Positions 1-6,816 of a DNA stretch of 11,993 nt are shown here, piece by piece (the first letter of the stretch is position 1; every line of letters begins with the position of its first letter). Position numbers and translations under genes: made by a program. Source of the DNA: an uncultured bacterium (GTDB lineage Bacteria > CALINM01); the NCBI GenBank assembly GCA_938045315.1, contig CALINM010000001.1, positions 1 to 11,993 on the forward strand, read 5' to 3'. The notes beneath the pieces are model-generated. The model did not search any database, was not told where the DNA came from, and saw only the letters and a program-made list of their open reading frames with translations.

Positions 1-30
1 TAAAAAAATTTTTATAAAAATAAAATTTCG

Positions 31-1021
<991 letters not shown>

Positions 1022-1026
1022 ACATT

Positions 1027-1872
1027 ATGAAAAAGGTAAGTGAAGAAAAGATTGTAGAGACAGTGAAAGAACTCTTTCTTGATGCTGTGAAGCTGCTTCC
1101 TGAGGACGTTTATTGCGCCTTTCAGGAAAGCTTGAGGGTTGAAGAATCACCCCTTGGCAAGGCTGTTTTAGAGCAGTTGATGGAAAATAAAAAAATAGCT
1201 GAAAGTGAAGGTATGGCCCTTTGTCAAGATACGGGATTTGCTGTTGTATTTATTGAATGGGGGAATAAAGTAATTTTTGAAGGAGAGGATCTTTTTAAGG
1301 CAGTAAATGAAGGAGTAAGAAAAGCTTATAGTGAAGGTTATTATAGAAAATCTATTGTTAATGATCCTCTATTTGATAGGAAAAATACAGGCGACAATAC
1401 TCCTTGTTTACTCCATTTTGAGTTTGTTTCAGGTGAAAATGTAAAAATTATTGCTGCTCCCAAAGGTGGTGGTAGTGAAAATATGAGTGCTATAAAAATG
1501 CTTAGACCAGCTGATGGAATAGAGGGGGTAAAAAAATTTGTTTTAGAAACTGTTGAAAAAGCTGGTGGCAATCCCTGTCCACCAATAATAGTTGGTGTGG
1601 GGATAGGTGGGACATTTGAAAAAGCTGCATATCTTTCTAAAAAAGCTCTCTTAAGAGAAGTTGGGAAACATAATAAAGATCTCAGGTATGCAAAATTAGA
1701 GGAAGAACTTCTTACTGAAATCAATAAACTCGGAATTGGTCCTATGGGTTTTGGTGGCAGGGTAACTGCTTTAGCAGTTAATATAGAATATTATCCATGT
1801 CATATAGCCAGTTTACCAGTTGCTGTTAATATTCAATGTCATAGTGCAAGGCATAAAGAGGTAATTTTATAA
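1027..1872 (+). CDS. Fumarase class I (Fe-S), alpha subunit
   Basis: Catalytic [4Fe-4S] subunit of a two-subunit fumarate hydratase, interconverting malate and fumarate. It matches the N-terminal part of one-chain enzymes such as FumA and the alpha subunit of tartrate dehydratase (TtdA). The probable cluster ligands are Cys66 (CQDTG), Cys184 (NPCPP) and Cys271 (QCHSARH), spaced much like the three ligands of E. coli FumA. Also visible are KGGGSENMS at 146-154 and GPMGFGG at 238-244. The 281-residue length is typical of split alpha subunits. No clear Shine-Dalgarno sequence precedes the ATG; it lies 5 nt after the mdh stop, so re-initiation is likely. The stop overlaps the beta-subunit start by one base (TAATG). 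L-tartrate dehydratase is the main alternative, but mdh and sdh next door argue for fumarase. The cluster is expected to be oxygen-sensitive, which suits anaerobic or microaerobic growth. Confidence 0.94.
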   Translation: MKKVSEEKIVETVKELFLDAVKLLPEDVYCAFQESLRVEESPLGKAVLEQLMENKKIAESEGMALCQDTGFAVVFIEWGNKVIFEGEDLFKAVNEGVRKAYSEGYYRKSIVNDPLFDRKNTGDNTPCLLHFEFVSGENVKIIAAPKGGGSENMSAIKMLRPADGIEGVKKFVLETVEKAGGNPCPPIIVGVGIGGTFEKAAYLSKKALLREVGKHNKDLRYAKLEEELLTEINKLGIGPMGFGGRVTALAVNIEYYPCHIASLPVAVNIQCHSARHKEVIL

Positions 1873-2423
1873 TGGCAAAAAAAATAAAAACCCCTTTGAC
1901 AGAAGATGTTATTGAGGATTTAAAATGTGGCGATCTTGTAGAAATTACTGGCGTAATATACACGGCAAGGGATGCCGCTCATAAAAGATTGGTGGATTTG
2001 ATAAAGGAGGGTAAGAATTTGCCATTTGATTTAAGGGGTGCAATCATTTATTATGTGGGACCTACTCCTGCTAAACCTGGTAAAGTTATAGGATCAGCAG
2101 GACCAACAACAAGCTATAGAATGGATCCTTACGCACCATTTCTTTTGGAAAAGGGATTGAAAGGTATGATTGGGAAGGGAAAGCGATCAAAAGAAGTAAG
2201 GGATGCTATTATTAAATATAAAGGCATATATTTTGCTTCAACGGGAGGTGCCGCGGCTCTTCTTGCCAAGCATATAAAAAGTGCTGAAGTAGTAGCTTAT
2301 GAGGATTTGGGGCCTGAGGCAATCAGAAGACTTTATGTGGAAGATTTTCCAGCAATAGTTGTAAATGATATTTATGGAAATGATCTTTATGAAGAGGGAG
2401 TGAAAAAATATAAAAAAAAATGA
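1872..2423 (+). CDS. Fumarase class I (Fe-S), beta subunit
   Basis: Partner of the preceding alpha subunit and equivalent to the C-terminal 'swivel' domain of one-chain class I fumarases and to TtdB. Recognisable family segments are TARDAAHKR (residues 31-39), GPTTSYRMDPYAP (77-89), the STGGAAALLA loop (123-132) and the EDLGPEA...FPAIVVND block (144-166). The 183-residue length is normal. The ATG overlaps the alpha stop by one base, and the gene's own stop overlaps the sdhC start by four bases (ATGA), so translation of all three is probably coupled. The last three codons are AAA AAA AAA, part of a nine-A run that ends in the sdhC start codon (described as a separate repeat feature). The functional call rests on pairing with the alpha subunit and on context. 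Confidence 0.93.
   Translation: MAKKIKTPLTEDVIEDLKCGDLVEITGVIYTARDAAHKRLVDLIKEGKNLPFDLRGAIIYYVGPTPAKPGKVIGSAGPTTSYRMDPYAPFLLEKGLKGMIGKGKRSKEVRDAIIKYKGIYFASTGGAAALLAKHIKSAEVVAYEDLGPEAIRRLYVEDFPAIVVNDIYGNDLYEEGVKKYKKK
2412..2420 (+). repeat. A9 homopolymer across the fumarase-beta/sdhC junction
   Basis: Nine consecutive A residues encode the last three lysines of the fumarase beta subunit, and the ninth A is also the first base of the sdhC ATG. sdhC lies in the -1 frame relative to the upstream gene. One extra A in the transcript, or a -1 ribosomal shift on the run, would therefore fuse the two proteins in frame. Runs of this length are not rare in AT-rich DNA, so a function is not shown. Confidence 0.8.
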
Positions 2424-2944
2424 GTAAAAAGCTCCAGTTTTACCTAAGAAGATTGCATGGTGTAACAGGGATTTTTCCACTGGGATATTTTTTATACTAT
2501 CACTTACAAAATATGAGTTCCCTATCATCTCAAAATATTATTTTAGGTTTTCTTTTTTTATGGTTACCTCTTTTGTTCCACGGTCTTTACGGCATGTACA
2601 TAACTTATGAAGGTAGTATAAATATTGGTTGTTATAGTTATTGGCGCAATTACATGTATTTTTTTCAGAGATGGACGGGAATTGTTATCTTTATTTTTCT
2701 TATCTGGCATGTTTATATAATGAAGTTCAGTAGTTTTTCTGCCGGTGGACTGAATAATTTTGTTCTTTTCGCTGGTGTGATCATTGCAATTTTTCATGTT
2801 GCTAATGGAATCTTTGGTTTTCTCGTGGATGTGGGTATTGTTGTAGGAGAAAAGGCTCAAAAAGTAGCGGTAGGTATTAGCATGATATTTTTTATAATTT
2901 TTGCAATTTTTGGTATTCATAAATTTTATAACTTTATACAGTAG
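2420..2944 (+). CDS. sdhC: Succinate dehydrogenase/fumarate reductase cytochrome b subunit (b558 type, di-haem)
   Basis: Membrane anchor that carries electrons between the Sdh iron-sulfur subunit and menaquinone. The 174-residue chain has five hydrophobic segments, near residues 15-31, 38-62, 84-101, 113-137 and 148-168, as in the single-subunit anchors of type B complexes. His28, His54, His97 and His126 fall in successive helices and correspond in order to the haem-ligand histidines of Bacillus subtilis SdhC, so two b haems are expected. His13 in the leading RRLHG segment is also family-like. The chain is shorter than the roughly 200-residue Bacillus protein. YWRNYMYFFQRWTG before helix 3 is another family hallmark. 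Its start overlaps the fumarase beta stop (ATGA) and it has no well-placed Shine-Dalgarno sequence, so it is probably translated by coupling. The C-A-B subunit order is that of the Bacillus-type operon. Confidence 0.93.
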   Translation: MSKKLQFYLRRLHGVTGIFPLGYFLYYHLQNMSSLSSQNIILGFLFLWLPLLFHGLYGMYITYEGSINIGCYSYWRNYMYFFQRWTGIVIFIFLIWHVYIMKFSSFSAGGLNNFVLFAGVIIAIFHVANGIFGFLVDVGIVVGEKAQKVAVGISMIFFIIFAIFGIHKFYNFIQ

Positions 2945-2947
2945 GAG
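2943..2947 (+). promoter_or_regulatory. Ribosome binding site that supports the TTG start of sdhA
   Basis: AGGAG lies 6 nt before TTG at 2954. The next in-frame ATG (codon 19) falls after the GGGLAG flavin-binding motif, so a later start would destroy the FAD site. Confidence 0.75.
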
Positions 2948-2953
2948 ATTAAG

Positions 2954-4699
2954 TTGTCAGCGGGTTGTGAAGTAATAGTAGTGGGTGGTGGTTTGGCAGG
3001 ATTGATGGCAACCATAGTTGCCTGCGAAAACAATTTGAGGGTTAAGCTCTTTACCCTTCTGCCTGCAAAACGTTCTCATTCCGTTTGTGCCCAGGGTGGT
3101 ATAAATGCTTCTGTTAATACAAAAGGTGAAGGGGATAGCCCTGATATTCATTTTTATGAGACCATATATGGTGGTGATTTTCTTGCCAATCAACCGCCGG
3201 TAAAGGCCATGTGTGAAAATGCACCGAATATTGTTTATTTACTCGATAGAATGGGTGTTATGTTCAATAGAACCCCCGAAGGATTTCTTGATTTTAGGAG
3301 GTTTGGAGGGACGAGATATCACAGAACAGCCTTTGCAGGAGCAACAACGGGTCAACAAATCTTATATGCCCTTGATGAACAGGTTAGACGTTTCGAAGCA
3401 AGTGGTCTTGTTAAAAAATTTACAGGTTGGGAATTTTTAAGAGCTATAATCGATGATAATAATATTTGTCGTGGGATAGTGGCAGGTAATATTAATACAC
3501 AGGAAATCGAATATTTTAAAGCAGATGCCGTCGTTATTGCTACTGGTGGGCTGGGCATGATATTTGGAAAAAGTACTAATTCAGTTATCTGCACAGGCTC
3601 GGCCCAATCAATTCTATACAAGCAAGGTGTAAAATATGCCAATGGCGAATTTATACAGGTTCATCCCACAGCTATTGCTGGTGGAGATAAATTAAGGCTT
3701 ATATCTGAATCTGTTCGTGGCGAAGGTGGCCGAATCTGGACATATAGAGATGGTAAGCCCTGGTATTTTCTTGAAGAGAAATATCCCAAGTATGGCAATC
3801 TTGTTCCAAGAGACATCGCAAGCAGAGAAATTTTCAATGTTTGTGTGAATATGGGATTGGGTATAGATGGGAAAAATCAAGTATATCTTGATGTTACTCA
3901 TATAGATAGGGAGACCCTTGAGTATAAACTTGGTGGGGTTTTAGAGATATATGAGAAATTTATGGGCGAGGATCCCTATACAAGACCTATGAAAGTATTT
4001 CCAGCTGTACATTATACCATGGGAGGACTTTGGGTTGATTATGATCAAATGACAAATATAAAAGGTTTATTTGCAGCTGGAGAGTGTGAATATCAGTATC
4101 ATGGTGCAAATAGATTAGGTGCTAACTCACTTCTTTCCTGTATTCATGGTGGTATGGTTGCTGGTAGAAAAATAGCAGATTTTATAAAAGGACTTGAAAA
4201 ATCCTGTGATGATATTGAGGGAAGAGTGTTTGAAAGGGAAAAAAACCTTGTTTTAGCTAAATTTGAAAAATTAAAATCCATGAAAGGTAATGAAAATCCC
4301 TATCAACTTCATAAAGAGCTTGGAGAATTAATGACCGAAAATGTTACAGTCATAAGATACAACGATAAATTAGAAAGAACCATTGTTAAGATTAAGGAAA
4401 TGAAGGAAAGATTTAAAAATATTGATATCCTTGATAATTCAGATTTTGGCAATCAGACTCTTTTCTTTGCAAATCAACTCGAAAATATGTTAGATTTAGC
4501 CCTTGTAATAACAAAGGGAGCGCTTTTGAGAAATGAGAGCCGGGGGAGTCACTATAAACCTGAGTTTCCACAAAGGGATGATGAGAATTTTCTGAAAACT
4601 ACAATCGCTATTTATGATGAGAAAAGTGATGAACCACAAATAACTTATGAACCAGTGGATATATCATTAATCAAACCAGTGGCAAGGAAGTATGACTGA
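2954..4699 (+). CDS. sdhA: Succinate dehydrogenase/fumarate reductase flavoprotein subunit
   Basis: Catalytic subunit that interconverts succinate and fumarate on covalently bound FAD, on the cytoplasmic face of the membrane. The FAD-binding GGGLAGLMA lies at residues 11-19, and SHSVCAQGG holds His42, the expected attachment point of 8-alpha-histidyl FAD. Active-site residues are visible: His237 in QVHPTA, the RGEGGR loop at 255-260, Arg286 in PRDIASRE (the likely proton-shuttle arginine), His353 in HYTMGG and Arg387 in HGANRLGANSLL. The C-terminal SRGSHYKPEFPQRDD segment is typical. The 581-residue length is normal for type B complexes. The start is TTG with a good AGGAG. The stop overlaps sdhB by one base (TGATG). 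Sequence does not settle whether it works mainly as succinate dehydrogenase or fumarate reductase; the Bacillus-type anchor slightly favours a menaquinone-linked dehydrogenase that could be reversible. Confidence 0.96.
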   Translation: MSAGCEVIVVGGGLAGLMATIVACENNLRVKLFTLLPAKRSHSVCAQGGINASVNTKGEGDSPDIHFYETIYGGDFLANQPPVKAMCENAPNIVYLLDRMGVMFNRTPEGFLDFRRFGGTRYHRTAFAGATTGQQILYALDEQVRRFEASGLVKKFTGWEFLRAIIDDNNICRGIVAGNINTQEIEYFKADAVVIATGGLGMIFGKSTNSVICTGSAQSILYKQGVKYANGEFIQVHPTAIAGGDKLRLISESVRGEGGRIWTYRDGKPWYFLEEKYPKYGNLVPRDIASREIFNVCVNMGLGIDGKNQVYLDVTHIDRETLEYKLGGVLEIYEKFMGEDPYTRPMKVFPAVHYTMGGLWVDYDQMTNIKGLFAAGECEYQYHGANRLGANSLLSCIHGGMVAGRKIADFIKGLEKSCDDIEGRVFEREKNLVLAKFEKLKSMKGNENPYQLHKELGELMTENVTVIRYNDKLERTIVKIKEMKERFKNIDILDNSDFGNQTLFFANQLENMLDLALVITKGALLRNESRGSHYKPEFPQRDDENFLKTTIAIYDEKSDEPQITYEPVDISLIKPVARKYD

Positions 4700-5439
4700 T
4701 GAAAATAAGAGTGATTGTTGAGAGAAGAAAAACTCCTTTATCAAGTCCTTATATCAATGAGTTTGAAGTAAATGTTGAAGAATCTGCAAATGTAATTTCA
4801 GTACTTATGGAGATCAGAAAAAATCCAGTAACTGTTACAGGCGAAAGAGTATCGCCAGTTTCTTTTGAGTGTAGTTGTTTAGAAGAAGTATGTGGTGCCT
4901 GTACAATGAATATTAATGGCGTAGCAAGACAGGCGTGTAGTGCCCTTGTTAAAAATTTAGGTAATAAAATATATTTATCACCTTTGAGAAAATTTCCTGT
5001 TTTAAGAGATCTTATTGTGGACAGAAAAAAGATTTTTGAGGGGCTAAGAAGGGTTAAAGCCTGGATACCCATTGATGGTACACATGGATTGGGTCCTGGG
5101 CCAAAAGTGTCTGAGAAAATACAGAGAATTGGTTATAAAATTTCTAGATGCATGAGTTGTGGGGTCTGCATGGAGGCATGTCCTCAGGTCAATGATAGGT
5201 CAAATTTTATTGGTCCCGCAGTTATAGCACAGGTTTTGCTTTTTAATATGCATCCTACTGGAGCTATGATAAAAGAAGATAGACTGGAATCACTCATTGA
5301 TGAAGGTGGTATATCAGAGTGTGGTAATGCTCAAAATTGCGTTAAAGCATGTCCTAAGCAAGTTCCGCTCACGTATTCCATAGCTAAATTAAATAGGGAC
5401 ACACTTTTTTATAGTATAAAAAGGTTACTTGATTCTTGA
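4699..5439 (+). CDS. sdhB: Succinate dehydrogenase/fumarate reductase iron-sulfur subunit
   Basis: Electron wire between the SdhA flavin and the SdhC haems. All cluster ligands are present. The [2Fe-2S] ligands are Cys60, Cys65, Cys68 and Cys80 (C-x4-C-x2-C-x11-C). The [4Fe-4S] ligands are Cys151, Cys154 and Cys157, with Cys218 distant. The [3Fe-4S] ligands are Cys161, Cys208 and Cys214. The segment CGNAQNCVKACPK at 208-220 resembles that of Bacillus-type SdhB. The 246-residue length is normal. There is no fused HdrB/CCG domain of the kind found in the thiol:fumarate reductase subunit TfrB; here those domains are separate downstream genes. The start overlaps the sdhA stop. The ordinary three-cluster set with a haem anchor indicates a standard quinone-linked complex, which makes the Hdr genes next to it unusual. 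Confidence 0.95.
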   Translation: MKIRVIVERRKTPLSSPYINEFEVNVEESANVISVLMEIRKNPVTVTGERVSPVSFECSCLEEVCGACTMNINGVARQACSALVKNLGNKIYLSPLRKFPVLRDLIVDRKKIFEGLRRVKAWIPIDGTHGLGPGPKVSEKIQRIGYKISRCMSCGVCMEACPQVNDRSNFIGPAVIAQVLLFNMHPTGAMIKEDRLESLIDEGGISECGNAQNCVKACPKQVPLTYSIAKLNRDTLFYSIKRLLDS

Positions 5440-5447
5440 AGCTTTTT

Positions 5448-5453
5448 GGGGGG
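5448..5453 (+). promoter_or_regulatory. Ribosome binding site that decides the hdrC1 start
   Basis: Six G residues lie 4 nt before ATG at 5458. An in-frame TTG at 5446 would place this site inside the coding region and has no Shine-Dalgarno sequence of its own, so the ATG is preferred. Confidence 0.7.
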
Positions 5454-5457
5454 TAAT

Positions 5458-5871
5458 ATGAAAATTGTTTTAAATAGAGAGAAATTAAATTCTTTCTACG
5501 TTCAGACTATTAAAGATATTTCATTACAAAAAATTATGAGTTGTTATCAGTGTGGAAAATGTACTGCTGGTTGCCCCGTTGCAGATTTTATGGATGTTGT
5601 CCCAAATGAAATGATGCGGTTAGTTATGCTTGGTGAAATTGAAAAACTTCTTTCTTCAAAAGCTATCTGGCTCTGTACTTCATGCTTTCAATGTGGAACT
5701 CGTTGTCCAAAGGGAATTGAGGTTCATAGAGTTTTTGAAGCATTAAGAAGTATAGCACTAAGGGAAGGTAAAAATTATACAGATATTGAGAAGCTTTCTG
5801 AAGATGTTCTTGATGAGATACCACAACAGGGGATAATTGCTGGATTTAGAAAGTTTGAGTCTCTTGAATAA
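5458..5871 (+). CDS. hdrC: Heterodisulfide reductase subunit C-like ferredoxin (first copy)
   Basis: Small electron-transfer protein with two [4Fe-4S] clusters, expected to pass electrons between HdrA and HdrB. The two motifs are CYQCGKCTAGCP (Cys29, 32, 35, 39) and CTSCFQCGTRCP (Cys73, 76, 79, 83), with the usual HdrC spacing between them. The 137-residue length is at the short end; it lacks the C-terminal amphipathic tail seen in the second copy. The call is firm at family level, because hdrB and hdrA follow directly in the classical C-B-A order. It starts 18 nt after sdhB. The true substrate of the complex is unknown: CoM-S-S-CoB is not expected in a bacterium of this kind. An alternative 5446 TTG start would add four residues (MGGN). 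Confidence 0.9.
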   Translation: MKIVLNREKLNSFYVQTIKDISLQKIMSCYQCGKCTAGCPVADFMDVVPNEMMRLVMLGEIEKLLSSKAIWLCTSCFQCGTRCPKGIEVHRVFEALRSIALREGKNYTDIEKLSEDVLDEIPQQGIIAGFRKFESLE

Positions 5872-5919
5872 GACGGGGCTGTGTAAAAAAAGATAACTTT
5901 ATTTTAAAAGGGGATATAA

Positions 5920-6804
5920 ATGGTTAGTTATCCGTATTTTCCTGGGTGTGCGCTTAGCACTAAGGCAAAAGCACTTGATATATGTGCGAGGGAAGCTATG
6001 AAATCTCTAGGATATGATTTAAAAGAGATAGATGATTGGACATGTTGTGGTGCTGTTTTCCCTCTTGCTGAAGATGAACATATAAGGTTAGTATCGCCTG
6101 CAAGAACAATATTTAAGGCTTCAAAAATTTCTGATAAATTAGTTACTCTTTGTTCTGCTTGCTTCAATGTTTTAAGAAGAAGCCAAAAAGTTTTGAAAGA
6201 AAATTTAGAAAAAAGACAGAGGGTTCAAAATTACATGGAAGAAGAGGCAGTGGAAAACTATCCAGAAAATTTAAGGGTTATTCATCTAATCGAGATTTTA
6301 AAGGATGAGATAGGGTTTGAAAACCTGACACAAAAAATAAAAAAATCTTTAAAGGGGCTTAAAATTGCTCCTTTTTATGATTGTTTGACATTCAGGCCAC
6401 CAAAGGAGATGGAATTTGAAGATCCTGAAAATCCAAGGATTTATTCAAACTTTGTAACAGCCCTTGGTGGAGAAGCTATTGATTTTTCATATAGAAGTGA
6501 ATGCTGTGGAGCTCATATTTCTGTGAGTAATCCAGAAGTTTCATTGGAATGTTCAATGAGAATCTTAGATAGTGCAAGGCGAGTTGGGGCTGAAGCTCTT
6601 CTAACATCTTGTCCCCTCTGTCATTATAATTTAGATGCCAGACAAAAGGAGATGGTGGAAAAAAGAATAGATTTCAAACCCATGCCTGTATTTTATTTAA
6701 CACAGCTTTTAGGAATAGCTTTAGAGTTACCAGAAAACTTATTGGGATTTGAAAAAAATTATGTTTCACCTTTGCCCTTGCTAAAAGAGAGAGGGCTTTT
6801 ATAG
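5920..6804 (+). CDS. hdrB: Heterodisulfide reductase subunit B-like, two CCG domains (first copy)
   Basis: Probable catalytic subunit for a disulfide or related acceptor. Both cysteine-rich CCG motifs are complete: Cys10, Cys42-Cys43, Cys78, Cys81 and Cys155, Cys195-Cys196, Cys231, Cys234. In methanogen HdrB such motifs bind two non-cubane [4Fe-4S] clusters at which the heterodisulfide is cleaved, and the spacing here (C-x31-CC-x34-C-x2-C, then C-x39-CC-x34-C-x2-C) fits closely. The 294-residue length is normal; there is no signal peptide or membrane segment, so it should be cytoplasmic. The second motif begins FYDC instead of the commoner YYGC seen in hdrB2. The start has AAAGGGG 5-7 nt upstream. 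It follows hdrC1 after 48 nt, the largest gap within the gene string. Related CCG proteins include SdhE of type E Sdh and TfrB, a relevant alternative given the adjacent sdhCAB. Confidence 0.92.
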   Translation: MVSYPYFPGCALSTKAKALDICAREAMKSLGYDLKEIDDWTCCGAVFPLAEDEHIRLVSPARTIFKASKISDKLVTLCSACFNVLRRSQKVLKENLEKRQRVQNYMEEEAVENYPENLRVIHLIEILKDEIGFENLTQKIKKSLKGLKIAPFYDCLTFRPPKEMEFEDPENPRIYSNFVTALGGEAIDFSYRSECCGAHISVSNPEVSLECSMRILDSARRVGAEALLTSCPLCHYNLDARQKEMVEKRIDFKPMPVFYLTQLLGIALELPENLLGFEKNYVSPLPLLKERGLL

Positions 6805-6809
6805 GGGAG
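6804..6809 (+). promoter_or_regulatory. Ribosome binding site of hdrA1
   Basis: GGGGAG begins on the last base of the hdrB1 stop codon and lies 7 nt before the ATG at 6817, which fixes the hdrA1 start. Confidence 0.75.
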
Positions 6810-6816
6810 TTGAGAA

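Noticed and set aside
1341-1724. 127-codon open frame on the - strand
   Set aside because: It is antisense to the fumarase alpha gene, whose motifs are unmistakable; it has no recognisable domain and no ribosome binding site that I can see.
3213-3440. 75-codon + strand open frame in another frame of sdhA
   Set aside because: It lies inside conserved sdhA coding sequence, with no ribosome binding site and no recognisable product.
4749-5072. 107-codon open frame on the - strand
   Set aside because: It lies wholly inside sdhB, over the [2Fe-2S] domain coding region, and has no recognisable domain.
5446-5457. Upstream TTG start for hdrC1 (adds MGGN)
   Set aside because: The G-run ribosome binding site at 5448-5453 would be inside the coding region, and it is ideally placed for the ATG at 5458.
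5872-5919. Possible internal promoter or terminator in the gap before hdrB1
   Set aside because: TTGAAT near 5866 has no -10 box at proper spacing, and there is no GC-rich stem followed by a T run; only a ribosome binding site is supported.
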